Source of the DNA: Balanoglossus misakiensis
Lineage: Eukaryota > Hemichordata
Direction: 5' to 3'
Length of the DNA stretch: 64,000 nt
NCBI GenBank assembly: GCA_040954595.2
Contig: JBECUI020000025.1
Coordinates: 310,001-374,000 of the forward strand
Shown here: positions 28,360-37,980 of the stretch, one piece after another
How the letters are laid out: every line of letters starts with the position of its first letter
Position numbering within the stretch: position 1 is the stretch's first letter
Notes under the pieces: generated by a model
Databases searched by the model: none
What the model was told of the DNA's origin: nothing
The model's input: only the letters and a program-made list of their open reading frames with translations
Position numbers and translations under genes: made by a program

Positions 28360-29211
28360 CTAAAGCAGCTCTTGCGACCTGCTTAGGAGTGATAGTGAAT
28401 TTAATGTTTTCCTATCGGCACTTGTATATAAACTGCCCATTACATTCACTAAACTACCATCTCTCGCATTAGTGATAGTCCACCATTTGTTACTAGCTAA
28501 TAATGCCTCTCTCAAATTTTCTCTATACAGATCTGTTATATCTACACCAGGAATTTTCGCCTCTGTTGCATCTTCGAATAACATTGACGCATAATTAATT
28601 ATATCCCTCCCAAGGAATTTTTTTACCTTGCTCCCAATCCATATGTCTATATCTCCATCTTGTTTCATGAGTGCTACATCTGTAGTGTTCTTTACGGCTG
28701 GCGACTTAAAAAGAACTGTTTCTTGCCCTAGTATATTACATAGGTCCATAGCTAACACACGAAAATCCTCTAGTCTCTCACCATAGAACATCCTAGTCTC
28801 TCTTTTTGCGTAGCCAGTATAACTGTCTGCAAATGGAACAAGTATAGAATACTCAAAAGTTATCTTGTTCATCTTTTCGTATTTATATTGCCCAAATAAT
28901 GGAATTATAACCAACCCTAACTGTATTAATTCCTTCTTTATATATTCCATGCTATCGAGCATCTTGTCCCATACTAGCTCCTCAATATCTTCTAATATTT
29001 TGATGTCGTCTTCTTTGAATGCTACATCCCTTTTGCTAGACACTATAAAAAGAGGCATGGCGTTGTCCCCTGCAATTCTGCTAACATCATCAATCGTAGT
29101 GTTTTGCAATATCATAGACGGATTATAAGTGATGTTTATTTCCATCTTCTCTTTTTCCTGTTGCTTCCCAAACAAATCCACTATCGTTGACATTGTTATA
29201 TTATCTTTCAT
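28360..29211 (-). CDS. Unknown 283-residue protein captured at the CRISPR leader end
   Basis: 283 residues, ATG at 29211 with GGAGG five bases upstream. I recognise no family. The protein is soluble and mixed alpha/beta, with no signal peptide or membrane segment. Notable segments are an N-terminal helix rich in Lys/Glu (FGKQQEKEKMEIN), a hydrophobic strand LGLVIIPLFGQYKY (~100), and KQDGDIDIWIGSKVKKFLGR (~183-202). It lies between the truncated last CRISPR repeat (28312) and a repeat-derived fragment (29237-29259), reads toward the array, and has no obvious terminator before it. Its promoter seems to come from a CRISPR repeat. It could be a phage- or plasmid-derived passenger; a role in controlling the locus is possible but unproven. 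Confidence 0.7.
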   Translation of the reverse strand: MKDNITMSTIVDLFGKQQEKEKMEINITYNPSMILQNTTIDDVSRIAGDNAMPLFIVSSKRDVAFKEDDIKILEDIEELVWDKMLDSMEYIKKELIQLGLVIIPLFGQYKYEKMNKITFEYSILVPFADSYTGYAKRETRMFYGERLEDFRVLAMDLCNILGQETVLFKSPAVKNTTDVALMKQDGDIDIWIGSKVKKFLGRDIINYASMLFEDATEAKIPGVDITDLYRENLREALLASNKWWTITNARDGSLVNVMGSLYTSADRKTLNSLSLLSRSQELL

Positions 29212-29236
29212 AATCCCCTCCGCATCATCTTACACT

Positions 29237-29300
29237 ATTATAGCATATCGGTAGTTTAATGAAAGATATTTGCTTCGCAAGCAGTTTGTTCTGCTCATAT
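29237..29300 (-). promoter_or_regulatory. Repeat/tracrRNA-derived fragment acting as probable promoter of the 283-residue gene
   Basis: On the plus strand 29238-29258 reads TTATAGCATATCGGTAGTTTA, matching the tracrRNA anti-repeat (it shares GCATATC; array repeats have GCGTATC). It is followed by GCAAGCAG...TCTGCT (about 29278-29299), similar to the tracrRNA nexus hairpin. On the minus strand the same fragment supplies a perfect TATAAT (29237-29242), about 25 bp upstream of the 283-residue gene's start, with a weak -35. So a degenerate tracrRNA copy appears to serve as a promoter. Confidence 0.55.
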
Positions 29301-32300
29301 CTCAAGCAAAGGCACAGATTTCGCAGTAGTACGTTATACCACCCCTGAATGGGTGGGGGTTGTGGATGGGAAAGCTTATACACAAATTTTAAGTATAATT
29401 TTAAGTAAAAATTACCAGAAGAAACTACCCTTACTCGAAAGAATCCCCGCTCAAACTTCAAGCAAAGGGCAAGTTTTTGTGGTAATTATTGATACCGCCC
29501 CTGAATGGGTGGGGATTGTGGATGGGGGGAGCATACAAAAAAAAATGATAAATATCCGCACAAAGCTCAATCAAACTGCCACTTTTCGCAGTAATTCTTA
29601 ATACCACCCCTGATGGGTGGGGGTAGTGGATGGGGGAACTTATACTAAATTTTAAGTATAAATTTAAGTAAAAAATTATCAAAAGATGCTACACTACAAA
29701 ATCAATTTCTTCGCTCAAACTTCAAGCAAACGCACAGATTTCGCAGTAATTATTGATACCACCCCTGATTAAGTGGGGCTGTGGATGGGAAACCTTATAT
29801 TAAATTTTAAGTATAATTTTAAGTTAAAATTATCAAAAGAAAGCACCCAACAAGATCAATTCCCTCGCTCAAACTTCAAGCAAACAGCCACTTTTCGTGG
29901 TAGTTTTAAATACCACCCCTGATTAAGTGGGGCTGTGGATGGGGGAACTTATACTAAATTTTAAGTATAAATTTAAGTAAAAATTGTCAGAAGAAACCAC
30001 CCTACAAGATCAATTCCCTCGCTCAAACCTCAATCAAACTGCCATATTTCGCAGTAGTACGTTATACCGCTCCTGAATGGGTAGGGGCTGTGGATGGGAA
30101 AGATCATACACAAATTTTAAGTATAATTTTAAGCAAAAATTATCAAAAGAAACTACCCTACAAAATCAATTCCCTTGCTCAAACCTCAAGCAAAGGCACA
30201 GATTTCGCAGTAGTACCTTATACCACCCCTGAATGGGTGGGGGCTGTGGATGGGAAAGCTTATACTAAATTTTAAGTATAATTTTAAGTAAAAATCAACA
30301 AAAGAAAGCACCCAACAAGATCAATTCCCTCGCTCAAACCTCAATCAAACTGCCACTTTTTGTGGTAGTACGTTATACCACCCCTTAAGGGTGGGGGCTG
30401 TGGATGGGAAAGATTATACACAAATTTTAAGTATAAATTTAAGTTAAAATTATCAGAAGATCCTACCCTACAAAATCAATTCCTTCGCTCAAACTTCAAG
30501 CCAACAGCCACTTTTCGCAGTAGTACCTTATACCACCCCTGAATGGGTGGGGGCTGTGGATGGCGGGGCTTATACTAAATTTTAAGTAAAAATTAAGTAT
30601 AAATTATCAGAAGAAACAACCCAACAAGATCAATTTCCTCGCTCAAACTTCAAGCAAACGCACACTTTTTGCAGTAGTTATTGATACCACCCCTGAATGG
30701 GTGGGGGCTGTGGATGGCACGGACTATACAAAAAAGCACTTAACATTTGTGTAGTAGTTTTGCGGGGGGGATGGCAATTTTTCTGCACCGGCGGAGCAAA
30801 GATTGAATCAAACACACAGATTTCGCAGTAGTACGTTATACCACCCCTGAATGGGTGGGGGCTGTGGATGGGGGGAGCATACAAAAAAAAATGATAAATA
30901 TCCGCACAAAGCTCAATCAAACTGCCACTTTTCGCAGTAATTCTTAATACCACCCCTGATGGGTGGGGGTAGTGGATGGGGGAACTTATACTAAATTTTA
31001 AGTATAAATTTAAGTAAAAAATTATCAAAAGATGCTACACTACAAAATCAATTTCTTCGCTCAAACTTCAAGCAAACGCACAGATTTCGCAGTAATTATT
31101 GATACCACCCCTGATTAAGTGGGGCTGTGGATGGGAAACCTTATATTAAATTTTAAGTATAATTTTAAGTTAAAATTATCAAAAGAAAGCACCCTACAAG
31201 ATCAATTCCTTCGCTCAAACCTCAAGTAAACGCACACTTTTTGCAGTAGTACCTTATACCACCCCTAATGGGTGGGGACTGTGGATGGGAAACCTTATAC
31301 CAAAAACTACTTAACATCTGTGTAGTAGTTTTGCAGAAAGATGGACAATTTTTGTGTGCCGGCAGGGCAAAGGCTCAATCAAACAGCCACTTTTCGCAGT
31401 AGTACGTTATACCGCCCCTGAATGGGTAGGGGCTGTGGATGGCGGGGCTTATACTAAATTTTAAGTATAATTTTAAGTTAAAATTATCAGAAGAAAGCAC
31501 CCTACAAGATCAACTCCCTCGCTCAAACCTCAATCAAACTGTACTTTTCGTGGTAGTACGTTATACCGCCCCTGATTAAGTGGGGCTGTGGATGGCGGGG
31601 CTTATACTAAAAATTTAAGTATAAGTTTAAGTAAAAATTATCAGAAGAAAGCACCCTACAAGATCAATTCCCTCGCTCAAACTTCAAGCAAAGGCATAGA
31701 TTTCGCAGTAGTTTCTAATACCACCCCTGATTAAGTGGGGCTGTGGATGGGGGGCTTATACCAAAAACTACTTAACATTTGTGTAGTAGTTTTGCAGGAA
31801 GATGGCGATTCTTGTGTGCCGGCAGGGCAAAGGCTCAATCAAACAGCCACTTTTCGCAGTAGTACGTTATACCACCCCTGATGGGTGGGGGCTGTGGATG
31901 GCAAACCTTATATTAAATTTTAAGTATAATTTTAAGTTAAAAATATCAAAAGAACCCACCCAACAAGATCAATTTCCTCGCTCAAACTTCAAGCAAACGC
32001 ACAGATTTCGCAGTAGTACCTTATACCGCCCCTTGATGGGTGGGGGCTGTGGATGGCAAACTATATATAAATTTTAAGTAAAAAATTAAGTATAAATTGT
32101 GAGAAGTGCCCCTACTGACACTATCCTCCCGCTCAAACTTCAATCAAACAGCCACTTTTTGTGGTAGTACGTTATACCACCCCTGATGGGTGGGGGTTGT
32201 GGATGGGAAAACTCATACCAAAAAACTACTTAACATCTGTGTAGTAGTTTTGCGGGGGGGATGGCAATTTTTCTGCACCGGCGGAGCAAATATTGAATCA

Positions 32301-33760
32301 AACGCACAGATTTCGCAGTAGTACCTTATACCGCCCCTGATGGGTGGGAGCTGTGGATGGCAAAGCTTATACTAAATTTTAAGTATAAATTTAAGTAAAA
32401 ATTAAAAGAACCCACCCTACAAGATGAATCCCCTCGCTCAAACTTCAAGCAAACGCACACTTTTTGCAGTAGTTATTGATACCACCCCTGAATGGGTGGG
32501 GGCTGTGGATGGGGGAGCTCATACTCAATTTTAAGTATAATTTTAAGTTAAAATTATCAGAAAAAAGCACCCAACAAGATCAACTTCCTCGCTCAAACCA
32601 CAAGCAAACTGCCACTTTTCGTGGTAATTATTGATACCACCCCTTGAAGGGTGGGGGTTGTGGATGGGGGAGCTATATATAAATTTTAAGTAAAAAATTA
32701 AGTATAAAATGTGAGAACACGCCCCTACTGGTAGCAACCGTCCGTGGAAACTTCAAGCAAACGCACAGATTTCGCAGTAATTCTTAATACCACCCCTGAT
32801 GGGTGGGGGTTGTGGATGGGAAAACTCATACCAAAAAACTACTTAACATCTGTATAGTAGTTTTACAGGAGTGCATAGCAATTCTTGTGTGCCGGGGGGC
32901 AAATGTTCAAGCAAACGCACACTTTTCGCAGTAGTTATTGATACCGCCCCTGATGGGTGGGGGTTGTGGATGGCGGGGCTCATACTAAATTTTAAGTATA
33001 ATTTTAAGTTAAAATTATTAAAAGAAAGCACCCAACAAAATCAATCCCCTCGCTCAAACTTCAAGCAAACGCACAGATTTCGCAGTAGTACCTTATACCG
33101 CCCCTGAATGGGTGGGGGTTGTGGATGGCGGCTCTTATACTAAATTTTAAGTATAAATTTAAGTTAAAATTATCAGAAGATCCTACCCTACAAAATCAAT
33201 TCCTTCGCTCAAACTTCAAGCAAACGCACACTTTTTGCAGTAGTTATTGATACCGCCCCTGATGGGTGGGGGTTGTGGATGGCAAACTATATATAAATTT
33301 TAAGTATAAAATTAAGTATAAATTATCAGAAGAAACAACCCAACAAGATTAATTTCCTCGCTCAAACTTCAAGCAAACGCACACTTTTCGCAGTAGTTAT
33401 TGATACCGCCCCTGATTAAGTGGGGTTGTGGATGGCGGGGCTCATACTAAATTTTAAGTATAATTTTAAGTTAAAAATTATCAGAAGAAAGCTCCCAACA
33501 AGATCAATTCCCTCGCTCAAACTTCAAGCAAACAGCCACTTTTCGCAGTAGTACCTTATACCGCCCCTGATTAAGTGGGGTTGTGGATGGCGGGGCTCAT
33601 ACTAAATTTTAAGTATAATTTTAAGTTAAAAATTATTAGAAGAAACTACACTTACTCGAAAGAATCCCCGCCTAACCCTCAATCAAACTGCCACTTTTCG
33701 TGGTAATTATTGATACCACCCCTTAAGGGTGGGGGCTGTGGATGGCAAAGCTCATACCAA
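29296..33760. repeat. Tandem array of about 30 structured ~153-bp units
   Basis: I count 30 copies of a core hairpin (5' ACCACCCCTGAATGGGTGGG and variants), starting at about 29337, 29491, 29601 and on to 33714. Spacing is usually 150-156 bp, with two shorter (~110 bp) intervals. Each unit has a TCAAGCAAACGCACAG-like entry, a GCAGTAGT block, the GC-rich hairpin followed by GGCTGTGGATGG, then an AT-rich tract with tandem ATTTTAAGTATA motifs and a GAAAGCACCCTACAAGATCA linker. Five linkers are replaced by another type (ACTTAACATCTGTGTAGTAG, at about 30735, 31303, 31763, 32222 and 32841). No ORF here is credible, and the period is not a multiple of three. There is no transposase, integrase or tRNA. 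Function unknown. Confidence 0.9.
30867..31194. repeat. 328-bp segment identical to 29521-29848
   Basis: Within the tandem array, 29521-29848 and 30867-31194 read as identical, an offset of 1346 bp. Neighbouring units differ much more. The identity begins GATGGGGGGAGCATAC and ends at AAGCACCC. This indicates recent duplication or gene conversion of a multi-unit block. Confidence 0.8.
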
Positions 33761-33826
33761 AAAACTTGACTTAAATACCACCTGTGCACGGTGCAGCACA
33801 CCCAAAAACTTGAGGATGGGGCAGCC

Positions 33827-35128
33827 CTACCCCACGCCATTTTTAGCAGCCCAAACAGCCGCACCCCTTGCAGTTTCCTGCCCTGATTGTCGGGGGATAA
33901 CCTGCAGATCATCAAAACAGAGTTCCGTATATCGTTGAACAAGGGGAAGTTTCGTTGCACCACCAGTAATATACAGATGCCGTCTCTTTGCGCGTTCGTC
34001 ATCTGGAACAGCCAGCCAAAGATCATGCAATTCATCCACCATGCCACGAATCATTCCAATGCTGAGCTCCTGTAAGGTAAAATTGCTTTCGGTAAGGTTT
34101 TCTATGCTTGCAAATGTATGCGGATCATTTCTTTTTGCATAAAAAAACGGCTTTACCCTAACAGAAGAAGCAGTCACTTCCAGCCCCGCAAGATAGCGAT
34201 ATATCTCTGCCTCAACCTCGAGTGCCGATTTGGCAGAATCACCGAAGCAACAGGCAATTGATGCAAGAAACTCAACCCAGAGATTAAGCGTTTTCCCCCC
34301 GCAGAGGCTACAACCAACATAAAGAAACTTCTTTTCAACAAACGGCCTTTCTTCAAAAAGAGGATCCGGCAACATCATCTTTTCGTCAGAAAGAAGAGAA
34401 ATCTGCCCGGATGTGCCCAGATTCAGCACAACAGAGCCAATATCAAGCCCTATAGTACCCAATACCCCCGCCTGATTATCCCCGATAGCCTCATACACCG
34501 GAACATCTTGAAAAAACCCCACCGCATCACCCACTTCACGAACCGGAAGAAAAACGTCAGCATGAATATGTAAGGCATCGAGATCCCGCCCACTCAGTCT
34601 ATCGCCTACACCCAATGCATCAGCCTGTGTCGGATGCATGAACGACGGACAACAGCCAGTCAGACAAGCAATCACGAACGTTCCTATATCCACTATGAAA
34701 GCCGTAGATTCAGGAACAATCCCATTACATTGATTATAATAATGAGTTACCAGCCCGTACCCAGTGGCAAGGCGGAGAGACGTCTCCTGATAGATTTTCT
34801 CGCAGTAAGTAATTTTCCCATCACACAACTCATTTCCCCTCTTGTCTTGCCAAGTATAGAGAGGACTGAGAGCCGCAAAGTTCTTGTCGACATACAGCAT
34901 ACCATGCATTTGATTTGCAACCCCGATACCCGAGACCCCGTTGTATTTCTTGAGTAAACGCAGAAGCAAGGTTCGTACAGCTTGGCAGATACACTCGGGA
35001 TCCTGCAATGACTCAAACCCGCTTCCTACCAGTTTCGAGTCATTTACCAGACTCAGTTCATCTATAATATCACCGTTGCAGATTACTGCCGTGATGGTAC
35101 TCGTTCCAATATCAATCCCAATGAACAC
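33827..35128 (-). CDS. FGGY-family carbohydrate kinase (sedoheptulokinase-like)
   Basis: 433 residues. The ATPase phosphate-1 motif FIGIDIGTSTITAV is at the N-terminus. GVANQMHGMLYVD (~residues 85-97) is the FGGY substrate-side motif, the catalytic Asp region is GDNQAGVLGTIG (~215), and the adenosine motif is LYITGGATKLPLVQRY (~375-390) with QETARGAAVWAA at the end. The shape and length (FGGY kinases are usually ~490-510; this is on the short side like sedoheptulokinases) and the DIGTFVIACLTG block favour a sedoheptulokinase-like member. As the last gene of the sugar operon, five bp after the epimerase, it would phosphorylate the imported or epimerised ketose. Confidence 0.8.
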   Translation of the reverse strand: MFIGIDIGTSTITAVICNGDIIDELSLVNDSKLVGSGFESLQDPECICQAVRTLLLRLLKKYNGVSGIGVANQMHGMLYVDKNFAALSPLYTWQDKRGNELCDGKITYCEKIYQETSLRLATGYGLVTHYYNQCNGIVPESTAFIVDIGTFVIACLTGCCPSFMHPTQADALGVGDRLSGRDLDALHIHADVFLPVREVGDAVGFFQDVPVYEAIGDNQAGVLGTIGLDIGSVVLNLGTSGQISLLSDEKMMLPDPLFEERPFVEKKFLYVGCSLCGGKTLNLWVEFLASIACCFGDSAKSALEVEAEIYRYLAGLEVTASSVRVKPFFYAKRNDPHTFASIENLTESNFTLQELSIGMIRGMVDELHDLWLAVPDDERAKRRHLYITGGATKLPLVQRYTELCFDDLQVIPRQSGQETARGAAVWAAKNGVG

Positions 35129-35133
35129 AGTAA

Positions 35134-35982
35134 TTACTTCAAGCCATATTGTTTCATCATATCGGTAATAAAGCTGATGCCCTCATCCAGAAGCACATCA
35201 CCACTGGGAGCAAGCTGCCGCCATACCCAGGTATTATAGTTGTTATCAAGCCCAACGAAGTTTTCCAATCCCGCATAGCCCTTGTAATCAATCTCTTGCA
35301 AAGCCTTGAAAATTTCGTCCCAGTTCACCGTACCCGTACCGGGAATCCCCCTATCATTTTCACATAAATGATAATGAATTAAATCTTTACCCGCCAGTTT
35401 CGTAGCCGCATAAAAACTCTTTTCTTCTATATTCATGTGATAAGTATCCAAGTGAATCCTGATGTTATCCATGTCGATCATTTCTTTCAGGCGCATCCCT
35501 TGTTCCGCGGTATTAATTAAATTCGTTTCATACCGATTGACCGGTTCAATACCGACAGTAATACCACGTTCTTTCGCGTACTGGGCAACTTCTCTTAACG
35601 ATGCAGCAGCATTATCCCAGTTCGCTTGAGTCGGAGCAATATGTTCTTGAGCCGCGAACTCGGAATAGATAACCCCTGAAAAACTTTGTGCTCCGATCCC
35701 TTCCGTTACTTGGACGCAGTCTTTCAGATATTGTATACCAGTTTTTCTCGCCACGTCATTCACAGACGAGATATCCTGACTCTTTTTTAATACCGTAGAT
35801 GTAAGCGCTTCAAGCCCTTGTTTTTCAAGACGTTTCGATACCTCTTTGACGTCAAAAATATCAAGGTCAAGAAGAGGAAGCTCAATAAAATCCACCCCGT
35901 AATCGGAGCATTTATCAATTAAATGAAGTGTATCATTACTCCATCTCGTACACCACGCATAAGCATGTATTCCTAACTTCAT
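35134..35982 (-). CDS. Ketose 3-epimerase (D-tagatose/D-allulose 3-epimerase-like, TIM barrel)
   Basis: 282 residues, normal for the family. Metal and catalytic residues are visible: Glu in VGIEPVNRYETN (~residue 150), Asp and His in IRIHLDTYHMNIEE (~180-190), a His in LIHYHLCENDRGIPGTG (~208) and Glu in GYAGLENFVG (~245). DTEase-family enzymes interconvert C3 epimers of free ketoses. The gene sits between permease and kinase genes in one operon, so the substrate is probably a rare ketose that is epimerised and then phosphorylated. A general sugar-phosphate isomerase of the same fold is the alternative. Confidence 0.82.
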   Translation of the reverse strand: MKLGIHAYAWCTRWSNDTLHLIDKCSDYGVDFIELPLLDLDIFDVKEVSKRLEKQGLEALTSTVLKKSQDISSVNDVARKTGIQYLKDCVQVTEGIGAQSFSGVIYSEFAAQEHIAPTQANWDNAAASLREVAQYAKERGITVGIEPVNRYETNLINTAEQGMRLKEMIDMDNIRIHLDTYHMNIEEKSFYAATKLAGKDLIHYHLCENDRGIPGTGTVNWDEIFKALQEIDYKGYAGLENFVGLDNNYNTWVWRQLAPSGDVLLDEGISFITDMMKQYGLK

Positions 35983-35995
35983 ACGTCCTCCTATT

Positions 35996-36970
35996 CTATA
36001 AAAATTTCTGTATATAGTATCGATAAAACATTACTGCAATTAACAATCCACCCCATAAGGCGACCGCAACAAAGGAAGTAACCCCCAGCAAGTTTAATCC
36101 GCTTGTTATCATCTGTAAGACAATAATTGCCATGACAACACCAAAGACCTTGGCGGTTCCGCCCTCCGGGTCAGTCCCCCCCATTATTGATAACAATGCG
36201 CTCAACAACAAATACGAGGAGCCGTACCGAGCGTTTGCCGAATTGAATCTTGAGAGCATAATAATAGCAGCAAGACCAGCGTAGAAACTGGAAAGCAAGT
36301 ATGCTTTTAACAGGACACGACGAACATTAACCCCGGAGTACTTGCTTGCCTCCAGATTCGAACCAATCATAATAAAATGCCTACCAATAGGTCTATATCG
36401 AAAGACAAGGTATAGGATACAAGAAAAGACTATAAATACAATAAAGGGAAGCGGGATGCCGAACAATTTCCCATTGCCGATTATGAGAAAAATTTGCGGA
36501 AAATCAGATATAACGTATCCCTTTGTAATAGCCAGAGTCAGCCCCTCATAGAAAATCATCGTGCCCAGTGTCGTTAAAATCGGCGAAACACCAATATAGG
36601 CAATGAAGACCCCGTTTACGAAACCCAATAGCAGTGAGACCATCAAGCCTAGTAACAGAATCAGTATAAGCTCCACCCCACCCGCCTCAGGAAGAGTATT
36701 CTTGATAACAAACGCCATAATAACGCAGGATAAATTAGCCGTGCTGATAATAGAAAGGTCAATACCGCCGGTAACCATACTAATCATAATGGCCAGCGTA
36801 AACAGACCAAGTTCCGGCAGTTGAAAAGCAATACTAGTAATATTGGCAGCACTCAAAAAACTTCCGGCTGATAGAATGGACATTATTATTAACACAAGAA
36901 CGAAGCCAATCGGCAGTATTGCAATATCAGCACCCCAGAAACTCATGAAGGACTTCTTATTGTGCAACAT
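35996..36970 (-). CDS. Simple-sugar ABC transporter permease (RbsC/LsrD type)
   Basis: 324 residues from the Met at 36970 (MLHNKKSFMSFWGAD). That start overlaps the upstream permease stop by 14 bp; a further-upstream ATG at 37024 would lie deep inside that gene and is less likely. Eight to ten hydrophobic segments are seen, with family markers GGIDLSIISTANLSCV, GFVNGVFIAYIGVSPILTTL and GSNLEASKYSGVNVRRVLL. It forms the membrane channel with its paralogue next door. Confidence 0.88.
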   Translation of the reverse strand: MLHNKKSFMSFWGADIAILPIGFVLVLIIMSILSAGSFLSAANITSIAFQLPELGLFTLAIMISMVTGGIDLSIISTANLSCVIMAFVIKNTLPEAGGVELILILLLGLMVSLLLGFVNGVFIAYIGVSPILTTLGTMIFYEGLTLAITKGYVISDFPQIFLIIGNGKLFGIPLPFIVFIVFSCILYLVFRYRPIGRHFIMIGSNLEASKYSGVNVRRVLLKAYLLSSFYAGLAAIIMLSRFNSANARYGSSYLLLSALLSIMGGTDPEGGTAKVFGVVMAIIVLQMITSGLNLLGVTSFVAVALWGGLLIAVMFYRYYIQKFL

Positions 36971-37970
36971 CAATCGCCCCCTTATGCATTGATTGCCGAG
37001 CCCGAATGGTCGTAATAGCCACACTAATCAGCAGAATTGCACCAATCAGTACCTGATGCCAGAACGCAGGAACCTTCATTAAAGTCAAGCCGTTTTTCAG
37101 AATTGCTACCAACAGCACACCCAATATTGTTCCGGTCATAGTCCCGAGCCCCCCGAATATATTGGCGCCCCCTATAACAACAGCCGCTAATACATCAAAG
37201 TTAAAATTGATGATAGCATTGGGCGCTATTGTTTGGGTCATCATTGCATGCACAATAGATGCCAATGCCGCAATGCCACCGAGAAATGTATAACAAAATA
37301 TCTTTACCCGATTCGTATTGACCCCCGCCCGAACCGCAGCATCTTCGTTTCCGCCAATCGCATATATTTTCCTTCCAAGAATCGTTTTTTTAAGAAGAAT
37401 GTACCCTAATAACGACATACAAAACCAGACAATAGTAAATACGGAAAGCCCGATGGGATTCCCGTGCTTGTTATTAAAACTGATGATATACCAACGGGAA
37501 ATATCTTCAAACCATAATGGGAACCCGTATAACCAGCGACCATCAGAAATAAATTGAATAACACCATAGTATAAATTTAATGTCCCAATTGTGATAATAA
37601 TTGCCGGTGCTTTCAGTTTGTTTATAAAAAGAGCATTGAAACAGCCCAGGGCACAGCCGAGAAGAACCGGCAGTATCAGGATGACGACAACAGGAACCCC
37701 TTGGTTCACTAACAGCAGTCCCAATACGTATTGGCTCACCGTTGCGGTTGCCGTAAATGAAATATCAATGCCGCCGGAAATAAGCACAATAAGAAATCCA
37801 ACCGAACATATTCCTATAAAAGAAGAGCTCTTCAGTATATCAAAGAAGTTTTCCCACGTAAAAAAAACATCCGATTGCAGTGAGATTAAGAAGCAAACCG
37901 CAATGACAATAACAAATAAGACAAACTCATTATTGATTATCAGGGATTTTAATTTAATTTTTGCGAACAA
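36957..37970 (-). CDS. Simple-sugar ABC transporter permease (RbsC/LsrC type)
   Basis: About 338 residues. I chose a TTG at 37970, 11 bp after the ATPase stop and directly behind GAGGGGGG; the ATG at 38042 would overlap the ATPase gene by 60 bp. Markers: SGGIDISFTATATVSQYVLG, GCFNALFINKLKAPAIIITI, GGNEDAAVRAGVNTNRVKIF and GGANIFGGLGTMTGTILGV. It is the first of two permeases, so the channel is a heterodimer as in LsrCD or RhaPQ systems. Confidence 0.85.
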   Translation of the reverse strand: MFAKIKLKSLIINNEFVLFVIVIAVCFLISLQSDVFFTWENFFDILKSSSFIGICSVGFLIVLISGGIDISFTATATVSQYVLGLLLVNQGVPVVVILILPVLLGCALGCFNALFINKLKAPAIIITIGTLNLYYGVIQFISDGRWLYGFPLWFEDISRWYIISFNNKHGNPIGLSVFTIVWFCMSLLGYILLKKTILGRKIYAIGGNEDAAVRAGVNTNRVKIFCYTFLGGIAALASIVHAMMTQTIAPNAIINFNFDVLAAVVIGGANIFGGLGTMTGTILGVLLVAILKNGLTLMKVPAFWHQVLIGAILLISVAITTIRARQSMHKGAIDVAQ

Positions 37971-37980
37971 TGAGCCCCCC

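Noticed and set aside
29225-33107. Several 60-120-residue frames in the 153-bp tandem array (rich in HPQPPPIQGWY or TTPEWVGAVDG)
   Set aside because: They occur in different frames and on both strands of the same repeat, are closed by stops in nearly every unit, and the period is not a multiple of three.
29296-33760. Interpretation of the tandem array as an integron cassette array or second CRISPR
   Set aside because: No conserved RYYYAAC/GTTRRRY attC ends, no cassettes with genes, no integrase; intervals between cores are themselves repeated rather than unique like spacers.
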